From: Megachile rotundata
Taxonomy: Eukaryota > Arthropoda > Insecta > Hymenoptera > Megachilidae
DNA: 64,000 nucleotides
Direction: 5' to 3'
Assembly (NCBI RefSeq): GCF_050947335.1
Contig: NC_134985.1
Span: 20,203,190-20,267,189, forward strand
Shown here: positions 11,894 to 24,430 of the stretch, piece after piece
How the letters are laid out: the number at the start of each line of letters is the position of its first letter
Position numbering within the stretch: position 1 is the first letter of the stretch
Translations under genes and position numbers: made by a program
Notes under the pieces: model-generated
The model's database searches: none
Told to the model about the DNA's origin: nothing
Seen by the model: the letters and a program-made list of their open reading frames with translations, nothing else

Positions 11894-13205
11894 TTCTGAT
11901 ATTAAATTAGTCAACGTGAACTTAACCTCTTAATATATTTAGTGAAACACGTGTCACCTGCTCGAAAAGTGTAAATCTTCATCGAAAAGTTTCATGAAAC
12001 TCAAAAAAGTGTATAGCTACTCTTGGAGTGAAAATGAAAGCACTTTAAAAACCGAGGAAGACAGTAATTAAAACAAGTTAACAAGGAGAATCCTGTTGCA
12101 CGGGTTGCAACAGTGGAAACCTTAGCAACTGCATAAAGAGCGGATCATAAAAGGACACTGTGTAAGTAGCGTTTATCATCCATTTTCGGTATTGCCGTTA
12201 CGGTTACTTCGCTCTTTGCGTGAAGCTATTTTGTCCTGACGGTTCTTGGAACATCTCGAGTTTCTCGGGAATCGAAAGGTCAGAGGGTATCGATGTAACT
12301 GATGCATCGAAAGTTGGGTTCACAGGGATCATGTTACGTAAAGGTATAATATATTTATTAGATATAAAGTTATACTTGCTAAAGAAAACTGTTACAGTTC
12401 AATGTACACAAGATTGATTCACTTAAATATTTTTGATAATTCACTTAAATATATTTGAAGATGGGAAATATTTTTGGGACATTGTTTGGTGAAGATTGTT
12501 CATACGTATACGAGGTAAATGTGCGTAGAGGAGATATGAAGGTTAGGTTCATTTTATAGAGTGATTTATGTCTTTCATTGCACTGTTTGATGCAAATGAG
12601 TGCATCATAAAAATGCAAATGGTACTTGTTTGAAATATAAATCTTCAATAGAAGACACGTATATATATTGTTAAAAGTTGCACTTGTCCATCAGAGCAAT
12701 TTAACTCTGCACTTGCACTGTCATTGTCAACGGAGGTCCATCAAGGCCAAGTGGAAAGTGAGAGAAGACAAAAGTACAGGGTAGCGTTCGAATCTCTCCG
12801 GGTACCGGAAGACGAAAATGGAAGAAGTGAAAGGGCACGGTATACTCACCTCGAGTGCAGAAACACGTACGAATATTCGATCTCTCTTCACCTTCCCGTT
12901 CTCGAAGATCATCGCTCCTTGTGTTCCCTTTTCTTTTCGTATCGCCACTTTCTATTTCGTTCCCTGGCAACAACCTCGGCTGACTCTTGCATTAAACGAA
13001 CATCCTCGAACGTTGATAAACAATCGTAAACGAGGTTAATTAATCGGCGGTGCGTCAAAGGTAAAAGCAACTTCGAGGAACAATTATGCGAAACAAGTGG
13101 AAATCTAAGTTAGAGGGGTGCGGTTGCGATGGAATTTTGCAATTGGCTTTCTCATGATAGGTTCGATCGTTTCTTTCTTGTTCGTTGTCGACTTTGACGA
13201 CATTC
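11894..13205. other. intergenic, no gene recognised
   Basis: No repeat and no supportable gene. A GC-richer segment (12700-13040) carries four overlapping short open frames on both strands. Their mutual overlap and lack of motifs suggest chance. The stretch 11171-11794 to the left also shows nothing. Confidence 0.45.
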
Positions 13206-13212
13206 ATTTTCA

Positions 13213-13795
13213 ATTAGGACTTATTACCACGCGTCGAAGAACTACGCGTCAAATCACCACGCGTGAGAATCACCACACATCGAATCACCACGCATCGAAT
13301 CACCACGCGTCGAATCACCACGCGTCGAATCACCACGCGTTGGATCACCACGCGTGAGAATCACCACGCATCGAATCACCACGCATCGAATCACCACGCG
13401 TGAGAATCACCACGTGTCGGATCGCCACGCGTGAGAATCACCACGCATCGAATCACCACGCATCGAATCACCACGCATCGAATCACCACGCGTCGAATCA
13501 CCACGCGTTGGATCACCACGCATCGAATCACCACGCGTGAGAATCACCACGCATCGAATCACCACGCGTGAGAATCACCACGCGTCGGATCGCCACGCGT
13601 GAGAATCACCACGCATCGAATCACCACGCATCGAATCACCACGCATCGAATCACCACGCGTCGAATCACCACGCGTCGGATCACCACTCGTGAGAATCAC
13701 CACGCGTGAGAATCACCACGCGTGAGAATCACCACGCATCGAATCACCACGCGTCGAATCACCACGTGTTAGAATCACCACACATGAGAATTACA
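13213..13795. repeat. CpG-rich 15-bp minisatellite (GAATCACCACGCGTC), forward
   Basis: About 37 units of roughly 15 bp occur, each with the palindrome ACGCGT or a one-base derivative (ACGCAT, ACGTGT). Spacer variants are GAATCACC, GGATCACC and GAGAATCACC. The array at 15626-16140 is its reverse complement. Confidence 0.95.
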
Positions 13796-15620
13796 ACGCA
13801 TTAAAAATTCCACACATTGCACTACCATTCGTGAGAATGCAATTACACATTACATCCCCACATCGTTACCAATTTACGCTTCCAGGGTGGATGGGTTTCA
13901 GCCAAAACTCTATGTAGTCCATCTACCATCGACCTAGTCCACAATATCACATCCAAAAAAAACAAAGTTGTCAAAAGTGTCGATGACACCTTTACTGAAA
14001 GTATCAATGGGTTCGCAAAAAATATGCAAAGTAGATATTCCTGTTTTTGGACTTGGCACGTGTAGATCATAGCCGTGACCTTTTGACTGCAATTTCAGAT
14101 TTTCTAGTAGAGAAGGGTAAGGCGGATGGAAAGTTGGTTAATTATAATTTTTGTTGAAATTTAGGCAATTCGGGTTGTGAAAGTGCGTGAAGCTGATAAA
14201 AGAAAGCAGATGCTTTAAAAGTATTTTTGCATAAATGGAAGAATTGAGAATCTTATTATTATTGATTTCTCTACAAAATGATTATTTAATTTTCAGTAAT
14301 GATTAGAGAATTATTAGTTAAAGTCTTGTTACTTTAATTCGTCAAAGTTTTATGTAATTAGAGCATTACACACATGTGCAAGTTCATTCAATTAATGACT
14401 AAGGAAAATTGTAACGTCCATTCTCTTAAAGATTCCTTCGCGATTCAATGCTCGAGATTAACCTACTTTTTCGATTTCGACCGTGACAATGAGTGAGAGA
14501 ACGTAACAAAAAGTGTACATTGAACGAAATATATTCTAATTAAAATGCTAGTAGGAATTCCAATTCGTAATGAGTTCGCATGACTCACAATGAACGTAAT
14601 AAATTTCTTGATTCACTCATTGTCCTTTCGGTTTCTAACAAGGTTGGACGTTCCACGATTAGAAATCGCTTCAATGATTTTCATATACATATTCACTTAA
14701 ACTCTAAAATTTAATCAACGCAAAATTCATCATTATCTCAACCGTAATGAATGTTAAATGCAAACTTGATCTTTTATGATCTCGATACGTAAATATTTCC
14801 TGTGCGATACTGGAACGTTAAATATGTAATTCCTTCTGATTGAACGTAGTCTCGGTACATCACTTTACTTTCCATGAAGGTCGTTGCATGAATCAACCTG
14901 CAGAATTTTTGCTACTCGCGACTTTCCCTGATTTCCAGAATAAAACGGAGAGATCCACGCTAGTCATCGTAATCCACGAGAGGTATTTTCATCATTAGAT
15001 AGAATAAGTACTGTTAGAAAAACGTTTCTCTTGCTTGAAAAAGAAATAATAGAAACGACTGCAAATTTCATTTGAAAAATCTCTTTCAACCTTTTAAAAA
15101 ATTTATGCAAAATTTGAGTCTGATCAGAAAAAGTGGTGTTATGAAAATTTTTAATAATTTTTTTATGCAGTGACCAGAGAAGATGATCTCTTGGTCTGAA
15201 TAAAAAATTATAGTCATTGATTGAATGAGATTAAATGGTACTCTGAATATGAATTATATACTTGTACACAATTCTATACTTGCATAGAGTATAGAACATT
15301 AATGAAGTACAGTGTAGATGAAGTTTAATTATCCATCAAGAATTTGAAGATCAAGAAAGCTAATGTTGCATAACGCATCGGTTATCTAAAGGTAATAGTC
15401 CAATTAGTCTCCAGTAATCTCTGCGTCAGAAGCTCACAAAACGTCCGCTAAATTGTTCGAATGCTCTAGAAACCAGTTTACTTTCGTTAAAAATCGCTCC
15501 ATCGCTTTCTTGCGATGATTTGTTCGGCATTATAACATATACACCTTTCACCTACACATTTCAAACTAAAACATTGAAATTTCCTCGATCCACTTTCGTG
15601 ACCTTGAAATATCGAAAACT
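13796..15620. other. spacer between inverted arrays, no gene recognised
   Basis: This is AT-rich single-copy-looking sequence with one 75-codon minus-strand frame (13843-14070) lacking features. It would be the loop if the two flanking arrays paired. Confidence 0.5.
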
Positions 15621-15625
15621 TGAAT

Positions 15626-16145
15626 CATCACGCGTGGTAATTCGATGCGTGGAGATTCGACGCGTGGTGATTCTTACGCGTGGTGATCCGACGCGTGCTG
15701 ATTCGACGCGTGGTGATTCTCACGCGTGGTGATTCGACGCGTGATGATTCTCACTCGTGGTGATTCGCACGCGTGGAGATTCTCACGCGTGGTGATTCGC
15801 ACGCATGGAGATTCTCACGCGTGGTGATTCGATGCGTGGTGATTCGACGCGTGGTGATTCTCACGCGTGGTGATTCGACGCGTGGTAATTCTCACGCGTA
15901 GTGGTTCGACGCGTGGTGATTCGACGCGTGGTGATTCTCACGCGTGGTGATTCGACGCGTGGTAATTCTCACGCGTAGTGGTTCGACGCGTGGTGATTCG
16001 ACGCGTGGTAATTCGAAGCGTGGTAATTCTAACACATGGTGATTCTATCGCATTGTAATTCCACCGCGAAGAGATTCTAAAGCGTGGCGATTCTATCGCA
16101 CTGTAATTCCAGCGCGTAGAGATTCTAAAGCGCAGCGATTCTACG
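15626..16145. repeat. CpG-rich 15-bp minisatellite (ACGCGTGGTGATTCG), inverted copy
   Basis: About 34 units of ACGCGTGGTGATTC occur with variants GGAGATTC, GGTAATTC and TCTCACGCGT. It is the exact reverse complement of the consensus of the 13.2-13.8 kb array. The right end decays into units such as AGCGTGGCGATTCTA. The open frames over it are by-products. Confidence 0.95.
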
Positions 16146-16581
16146 CACAGTAATTCGCCATCATAGTACAACACACATAAATACAATATACAGCAATATC
16201 ACCACAAATCCTAAGCAGCAATATTACGCTAACATTCCCACAACGCGATATAACACAGCCACAATCTACTCCACCATCCCATATCGATTCCAACAAAACA
16301 TTCACCTTCGATATCATGTTTGGCTCCCCCAGAGGGCAACAACGCCAAAAATCGCCCGAAGCATGAATTTCTCTGGTGTTCGACTCTGGGTCACGGCCGT
16401 TTCTGCACCAACACTTGCACACCTACATAGAAACTCGTACAATGATTGGTCTGTGGTGTGCATTCGAAGCGAGACTCCTCGAGAACGACCACCGTCGTCG
16501 ATTCGAGTCTTCTCTGGTTGGGCACCGATCTTCGTCGTCTCCCCACCTGCTTGGCTCTTCCGGTACTTCCTTCGGGCTCGC

Positions 16582-16620
16582 TATATATAGGCAGGATTCT
16601 TGCCAGATATATATGACAGT
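16582..16620 (+). promoter_or_regulatory. TATA box and initiator-like site of the glycine-rich gene
   Basis: TATATATA at 16582-16589 is followed about 34 bp later by GACAGTGTG, an initiator-like sequence (ACAGT at 16616-16620). The ATG lies 95 bp downstream of the TATA box, nearly the same distance as in the small histidine-rich gene (92 bp). Confidence 0.6.
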
Positions 16621-16676
16621 GTGTCCCTGGCTATCGAGGTGTGCTGATCGGGAAGATCCAGGAAGAGCAAGGGACC

Positions 16677-19600
16677 ATGGAGCTGAAAATCGCTGTAAGC
16701 TGCTGGATAAGTTTGTGATAGGGTCTTCTGAAGGATTCACGAGGCTGACGCATCTGTGATGGAGTTTTGTTTGTGAATCATGGTCGAGGTTTTTGAATTG
16801 CGTGGAGAGATTCATGGTTGGGGTTGGAATTGAGGTTGGAACCACGGTTAAGGTGTTTGTGAACTTGACGTTATATTGGGGGGGTAAATGTTATATTGGG
16901 GCAAGTTATGATGGGGCTAAGTTCTATTTGTAGATGTGGTGAAATTTTAAGGTTACTTATACAGTACAGTAATGGTAGGAGTAAGGAGTATGATAAGATG
17001 TATAAATACTGGGGTTAGTAAATAAGTAGCTACCAAGTGGCATAATTATTTAATACAAAACTAAAGGTAACCAGAAAACATTAATGATAAAAAATATGGA
17101 GTACAGTCGTGTAACAAGGTTGTAGTATAAAGATGTAATATAGAGATCTAGTATAGAGATGATGCTTGAAATAACCAAACATTAGAGCAATCTACTAGAA
17201 CTTATCGTTGTCTATTATCTGAAAAAACACCACAATTAAAAAATCTTTCTTTACAGACGAGGTGCTTGGTCTTCGCCGCATGCTTGACCGCCACATTGGC
17301 CACCTTCGGAAAAGAGCAGTAAGTCCATCACGATTAACTGAAATCCATTACAGTAAAAACGATAATAATCTCGACGATTAACTTTCTAGCGTGCATATAA
17401 GGATCCACGTGCCGGAGATAGTGCAACACGAGGAGAAGAAAATCATAAAATACGAAGATCATGGAGGTCACGATCACGGTGGAGGAGGAGGACACGGGGG
17501 TGGTGATGAAACGATAATAGTCACATCGCCCGGAGGAGGGGGTGGTCATGGAGGCGGTTTCGGAGGAGGACACGGAGGTGGTTTTGGAGGAGGACACGGA
17601 GGTGGTTTTGGAGGAGGACACGGGGGTGGTTTCGGAGGTGGTCACGGGGGTGGTTTCGGAGGAGGACACGGAGGAGGATACGGTGGAGGAGGTTTTGGAG
17701 GCGGACATGGAGGGGGACACGGAGGAGGCGTAGAGCAGACAATAGTAATTACCGAACCTAGCGGAGGAGGAGGAGGTCATGGAGGTGGTTTCGGAGGGGG
17801 ACACGGGGGTGGTTTCGGTGGAGGACATGGAGGTGGTTTTGGCGGTGGTCACGGAGGAGGCATCAGCTTTGGAGGTGGTGGCCATGGAGGTGGTGGATAT
17901 GGAGGTAATTAATATTCACTATTTCATTTGGTTAACATAGTCTTTTAGAGTAAATTTTTAAGATACATCAAAACGCTGCATCCCTATATAAACCAACAAA
18001 TTTATTTCCATAAATTTAATTATTAATATCAAACTTAAAAATATTTAATATATACCAAACTATAGAGTATCTCCCTGCATAAATTTTTCTCTCAATTCAC
18101 AATTTTCAATTGTTCATAAATTTTTCATGAACTTTCCATTCATGGAAGGCCTCTGTGATTCTCGAATCTTTCCTCATGTTCCCTTTAAGTCAATCACGAT
18201 ATCTCGTTGATTTGCAGAGAATACTTTCGTTTAATGTTTTCGCCGTGCTCTTTAGCATCGCCAGTCTGAAGAACTCGTTTCGTGGGTTTTCACTTCCGGC
18301 TCATTTCGAAGGCGAGAATGTATTTGGGATTCTCGTACACGTGCATCTATTCATGATTCCCCCATAAATCTTCGCGATCCCCTCGTTTTTGCTGCTTTAC
18401 CGCTAAACGTGCAAATTGATGCGCAAGGTTGAACGTGACCCTAATCTTTCCATTACTTTTATTTTGAAATTTTTGTGCTGATAAGATTGAGTCTTTAAAC
18501 CTTACACTTAATAATTGATACTGATAATTAGACATAATAATGATGTTTAATAATATACACATACAATAATAATACAATAGAATAATATACACGTATAATA
18601 ATAATACAATAGAATAATATACAAGTACAATAATAATACAATAGAATAATATACAAGTATAATAATAATATAATAGAATAATATACACATACAATAATAA
18701 TACAATAGAATAATGTACACATACAATAATAATACAATAATATACAGATACAATAACAATATATAATAATATACACTCATAATAATAATATATAATAATA
18801 TACACACAAAATAATAATACAATAATTCCAAGTTTGAAATAATTACAAACTTACACATTTAGAAATAGAAAAATTGCAAATCCACAAATTTAGAAACGTG
18901 GAAAATTCAATAATGCAAATCACAATGGTTCATTTTAATGCAGATGTTACTCTTATCAGTCTCTTCAGATATTAACTAAAACTGAACACGCCATATATTG
19001 CAAAAAAACGCAACAGAAACTCCCTGCAAATTCTCACAAAATAATAATTTCAGGTGGCCACGGAGATGTAATAATATCCGGTCCCGGAGGCGGCGGTTTC
19101 GACGACCACCACGGTGGAGGTGGCGGTGGATTCGACGAGCACCACGGCGGCGGTGGTTTCGGAGGAGGTGGTGGTATAATTGAGCACCACGGTGGCGGAG
19201 GTTTCGGAGGAGGAGGCGGTGGTATCATTGAGCACCACGGTGGCGGAGGTTTCGGAGGAGGAGGAGGTGGTTTCGGTGACCATCACGGTGGTGGAGGCTT
19301 CGGAGGAGGTGGTGGTATCATCGAACACCACGGCGGCGGTGGTTTCGGAGGAGGTGGATACGGAGGTGGTGGTGGTGGTATCATTGAACACCACGGTGGA
19401 GGAGGTTTCGGAGGAGGTGGTGGTGGTTTCGGTGACCACCATGGTGGAGGTGGATACGGAGGCGGTGGTGGCGTCGAACACCACGTCGTCAGTAACAGTA
19501 TATCTTCTGGCTTTGGTAGCAGGTAAATATATCATTTATTCAAAGCTAGAATCTTGTTTTACTTGTTAAAATTTCAGGTTTTATGTGTCATGTTACTAAA

Positions 19601-20258
19601 TTTTATTATTGTACTTATGTCAAAGTACTTGTCATTTTTTATTGAAATATGAAACAGTTAGTTGATGTATCAGTATTATCAGTTAATATTTCACTTGATC
19701 TATCAGTATTATTAGTTGATACATGTCAGATGATGTATCAGTATTTACTTATTTATTTTTCCATTTCATTATCAATTTTAGTTTTGATAGACATAGTGTT
19801 AATCCTAAAATGTTATATTATGTTTAACTTTCTATTGCACTTAACCTAACCTAACCATTTCCTATCAGTTTCTATAAATAATAAATAAACTTGTCAGATC
19901 TCACTTGTCAACATCTTATCTAAGGAAAAGAATTTCATGTCTTCAATAATGAAGAAAAATAGGAAATCCAATTCTATCAAAGTTTACATAAAAATCCATA
20001 TATCTGACTCTCAGTAATTTTTACCTCAAAATCTTTTGAAAATTAAAAAATCGTCTTCAATAAATTTTCACCCCATGAAGTTAGAGATACAGTATAAGTA
20101 TAAACAATTAGTATAAACAATAAACTGTTTGTTTCAGTGGTCACGGCGGAGGAGGATACAGTTCCGGAGGAGGCTACGACTCGTATTCGAGCGGTCATGG
20201 CGGCGGCGGTGGCGGTCACGGTGGCGGTGGTTTCTCAGGTTACCACAAGAAAAAGTAA
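16677..20258 (+). CDS. secreted glycine/histidine-rich protein, five exons (394 aa)
   Basis: Proposed exons are 16677-16694, 17257-17318, 17390-17904, 19054-19522 and 20138-20258. Splice ends are GTAAGC/ACAG, GTAAGT/CTAG, GTAATT/TCAG and GTAAAT/TCAG, with intron phases 0, 2, 1 and 2 all in agreement. The signal peptide is about residues 1-22 (MELKIATRCLVFAACL...). The mature protein opens with HVHIRIHVPE (27-36) and a charged EEKK segment. Long Gly blocks follow: GGGHGGGF repeats in exon 3 and FGGGG plus IIEHH repeats in exon 4. Three short Ile/Val-rich inserts before a Pro or Gly block (ETIIVTSP, EQTIVITEP, GDVIISGP) mark an internal triplication. The C-terminus is SGYHKKK. The composition is typical of insect cuticular or other extracellular structural proteins, but the exact role is not known. 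Glutamate/valine-rich frames in the same region are shadows. Confidence 0.88.
18540..18830. repeat. AT microsatellite in intron 3 of the glycine-rich gene
   Basis: Degenerate units such as AATAATACAATAGAATAATA and TACACATAC repeat about every 30 bp. Cys/Tyr/Ile-rich minus-strand open frames here are artefacts. Confidence 0.85.
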
Positions 20259-21985
20259 AAACGATCGACAAACCAATGCCGTGTTTTGCCATTGGTTCGA
20301 TCGATCGGTTTGACCGATTTCCGGCGTCGTGTCGGTCAGCGATCTTTCAGTCAAGTTCGAGGCACGCGATCGTTAACGTCACGTGATTTCCGATCGCGAT
20401 CACGAACAGCTAGTATACGCCTGCACGCTGTTGTTAAAAAGTCTTGTAATAATTAAGAACCTTTTTAAGCAATTTCACCGATTAGTCACTGAGAGTACAA
20501 TTAGAACACGATTTTAGTTTTACTGAAATAGTGAAGTTGTACAAATGTGAGGTCTTCGAGATAAAATGTTTATGGTAGTTTGATGATATTATGGAGATTA
20601 GTATACGTAAAGTATGAGATAGAACTTTAATTCAATGAATGGAGAATTTTATTTTCATATAAAAAAAGATTACAATGATTTATTAATCGTGTATGTAGAA
20701 ATTATTAAGAACAATCATAATTCAATTTTAAATTTGTCAAACAATTATAAATAATATAAGTAGTAAGAAAAAAACTGCTAAAAGATTGAAATAATTTTTG
20801 CAAAGATTGTTTTTTGAAAAATGAAATATTCTGACAAGTGCAGAAAAAATTAATTGTAAAATGGCGGCTGACAAAATTTGTTAAATATTCCAAGACTTTT
20901 GAGCGATGGTAGCAACGAAACCTCAAACTTTCCTTTAGTTTTCTTCGCTCTCAGATTAAAAATGAAAACATCAGAAAATAGAGGAACCATAACAATTCTC
21001 TGCAGGAAAATTTCCGGAAAGCAAGAAATCTTAGTTAAATCTAGCGAATGTTTCAATGTCTTTGAAGCTAAATACGATCCATCTCGATCGATTGTTCATT
21101 TCAGTCGCACGTTCTCGTGCGACGTGCTAAGTTAATTAATTGACTACTCGCGTGCGTTTCGCAATTGCGATTCACCTACCTGATTATTTACTTGTTGCAG
21201 TTATTCTGTTTTGTATATATTAAGTGTTGTGTAAATATTGTTCTCTTACTGTTACCTTTTAATAAACTGTTTTGTACATGTTTTTTTTAAATCGTCGCAT
21301 TATTTCATCCCACCAAAAACACATTTGACCTACGAAGAAGGAAAGAAATTAAAGAAAGAACTGTTTCAAAATTTGTAATCTTTGCATCTACATTTATAGT
21401 CACCCAAAAAATAAGACTGTACAAAAAAATAATTTTGCAAATAAAGAAATAATTGTCACAGCTAAATTGCTAAATAATAAGAGAAAAGCAATTAAGTACT
21501 AACTGCTTTCTACACTATATTCAATTGCTGTAATTAAAGAAAATGCGACAGCAAAAGATTCTCCAGATACCAGAACAATAAACAAGATATTTTCTTGTTA
21601 GAGCGTGATTAGTCATCATTTGAAGCAATCAATCGGGGAAATTGATTGATGGTACAAGATTAACTACATCGTTTCAATCGTGGAAAAACATGTTTCTCAT
21701 AATAGAATTTTTCTGGAACGATAATGGTTTGCCGAGCGGCGAGATTAGTTTGAAATGGAAAGTAAGCGGAAAGTGAGAGCAGATGTTATGGAGCACAGAA
21801 GAGGACGATTTCACTCGTACGGCTGTACATGTAGACTTACATATTTCACATCCGGATGTTGTCCTTGATCTACGGCGGTTAATGTCGAGGTTCTCTCCTA
21901 CTACAAGCGCCGCGAGATCAATGGTCTCGTAAATAAGTCAAGGAAACTGCGACTGGTTTCAATGACATTTAGAGGTTTGGTGTGG
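20259..21985. other. 3' region of the glycine-rich gene and intergenic sequence
   Basis: The first AATAAA after the stop that is followed by a T-rich tract is at 21261-21266. If used, it gives a roughly 1 kb 3' untranslated region. No other gene is supported. Opposing short frames around 20850-21135 lack features. Confidence 0.45.
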
Positions 21986-21989
21986 TGAG

Positions 21990-22705
21990 ACTTGGGGATT
22001 TGGGAATTGGGGGATTTGGGAATTGGGGGATTTGGGAATTGGGGGATTTGGAATTGGGGGATTTGGGAATTGGGGGATGTGGGAATTGGGGGATTTGGGA
22101 ATTGGGGGGTTTGGGAATTAGGGGATTTGGGAATTAGGGGATTTGGGATTTGGGGGATTTGGAAATTGGGGGATTTCGGAATTGGGGGATTTGGGAATTG
22201 GGGGATTTGGGAATTGGGGGATTTGGGAATTGCGGGATTTGGGAATTGGGGGATTTGGGAATTGGGGAATGTGGAATTGGGGATTGTGGGAATTGGGGGA
22301 TTTGGGAATTGGGGATTGTGGGAATTGGGGAATGTGGAGTCGGGGAATGTGGGAATTGGGGGATTTGGGAATTGGGAAATGTGGAATTGGGGAATGTGGA
22401 ATTGGGGAATGTGGGAATTGGGGAATGTAGGAGTCGGGGAATGTGGGAATTGGGGAATGTAGAAGTCGGGGAATGTGGGAATTGGGGAATGTGGGAATTG
22501 GGGAATGTGGGAATTGGGGAATGTGGGAATTGGGGAATCTGAGAATTGAGGAATGTAGGAGTCGGGGAATGTGGGAATTGAGGAATCTGAGAATTGGGGA
22601 ATGTGGGAATTGGGGAATGTGGGAATTGGGAAATGTGGAAATGGGAAATGTGGAATTGGGGAATGTGGAATTAACAAATGTGGGAATTGGGGAATGTGAA
22701 ATTTT
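21990..22705. repeat. G-rich 16-bp array, G-quadruplex-type
   Basis: The left part (21990-22260) is almost pure GGGAATTGGGGGATTT, giving runs of 3-5 G separated by 4-base loops. The right part changes to GGAATTGGGGAATGTG units. The plus and minus frames open through this block are repeat artefacts. Confidence 0.95.
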
Positions 22706-23924
22706 AGATTTCTAAACCATAGATCTCACAACCCAAATTTTCAGAACTCCACAACCACTGAATTTTCGCAACCTTGAACTTCAGCATTACCCTCTTCACT
22801 TAAACCCTCTTCTTATACAATTAATTATTATTCCCCATGATCTCAAGCATTTAACTCGCCTACAATGTAACAAGTGAAAATATAACAGCATCAGCGTAAC
22901 TAATAAGCAAAAAATTCGAAAGTAGAAAATCATCAAGGTATGAGAGTCGTTATGATGTAAAATTACTAGAAGATCTTGTTGCTTGTCGGAAAAGTATCTT
23001 TGCATAATGAAACAGCGAAAGTAAACAAAAATTGAAAGCAATTCCTTAACGCATTGCGAGCATTTCCGGAAACTTTGAACACGAAGGAGTTACTTTACGT
23101 GGAATGGAATTTATTTGAAATGAAAATGAAACTTTCTAATTGTGGAATTCTTCGCATCTTCAAAAGCAGTTCATTATAATTAGATCCTTTGAGGATGGTA
23201 ATAAATAAAATTAATTGTGCGTGATGTAAATTGTTATATTTAAAATTTAATGCGTCAATTCCTGAATTTTTGGCGGGAAAGCTTTGGCGGGAAAATTCAA
23301 ATTAGTCTTCTGGTGCAACTTCATTGATCGAAGTTCATTCAGAACATAATAGTTTTTAATTAGGTTTATACTTTCTTAAGATATTATTTCATATTTGTCG
23401 AGGTTTACCTTTTGTAGTAAGTGCAAGATCTGATTCAACGTAGTGTGCGATAATGTTTACTCCTCGATTATTTATAGTTTGTAAATGAAAACATCAAGCC
23501 TCCGGCACGGTGAAATTACGGAGATAATTGATTTAATAAAGTACACATTTAAGTAGAAATAAATAGCGGAGAAGGGAGCCACTCGATTGAAACAAAAAAC
23601 TGCTACGTTTACTTTCTTTAATACATTGGCGTAGAAGAAACTGTAGCAGAAAATTTGTACTATAACAATATAAAATATGTTTCATACATAAATGTTCTAC
23701 AAATATATGATATTTTAATGTGTCTACATTCATAAATCTTTAGGCACCTACAGCTGTGTAGATCATCCCTTAGACCTTATATCCCTTCATCCCTCATATT
23801 TCTATGTGTACACAAATGTCTCTAAATTTTTCTATCTCTATGTTTTTAACACGGAAAATAATTTTTGCTGGAATAAAAAAATATCATTTAATAGAACAAC
23901 TTTCTATATTCCTCTCTTCAACTT
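22706..23924. other. intergenic, no gene recognised
   Basis: AT-rich. Short minus-strand open frames (22796-23041 and 23533-23733) have no supporting features. Confidence 0.5.
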
Positions 23925-24430
23925 GCGGGATTTGGGAATTGGGGGATTTGGGAATTGGGGGATTTGGAATTGGGGAATGTGGGAATTGAGAAGTGTGGAA
24001 ATTGGGGAATGTGGGAATTGGGGGATTTGGGAATTGGGGGATTTGGGGAATGTGGAATTGGGGAATGTGGAATCGGGGAATGTGGGAATTGGGGGATTTG
24101 GAATTGGGGAATGTGGGAATTGGGGAGCGTGGGAATTGGGGAATGTGGGAATTGGGGGATTTGGGAATTGGGGGGTTTGGGAATTGGGGGATTTGGGAAT
24201 TGGGGGATTTGGGAATTGGGGGATTTGGGAATTGGGGAATGTGGAATTGGGGAGTGTGGGAATTGGGGAATGTGGAAATTGGGGGATTTGGGAATTGGGG
24301 GATTTGGGAATTGGGGGATTTGGGAATTGGGGGATTTGGGAATTGGGGGATTTGGGAATTGGGGAATGTGGAATTGGGGAATGTGGAATTAGGAAATGTG
24401 GGATTGGGGAATGTGGAATTGGGGAATATC
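23925..24430. repeat. G-rich 16-bp array, G-quadruplex-type, second block
   Basis: It is the same GGGAATTGGGGGATTT and GGAATTGGGGAATGTG units in the same orientation as the block at 21990-22705. The two are separated by about 1.2 kb of unrelated AT-rich sequence. Confidence 0.95.

Noticed and set aside
12701..13039. Four overlapping frames on both strands
   Set aside because: Mutual overlap, no motifs, and only a modestly GC-rich patch. Probably chance.
13118..13357. Frame starting with a hydrophobic stretch that looks like a signal peptide
   Set aside because: It starts at GTG with no in-frame ATG and runs straight into the ACGCGT minisatellite.
13213..13795. CRISPR-like array
   Set aside because: Unit of 15 bp with no distinct spacers, within eukaryotic sequence. 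It is a minisatellite.
17334..17885. Ser/Thr-rich minus-strand frame opposite the glycine-rich gene
   Set aside because: It is the antisense shadow of the Gly codons, while the plus strand has matched splice sites and a signal peptide.
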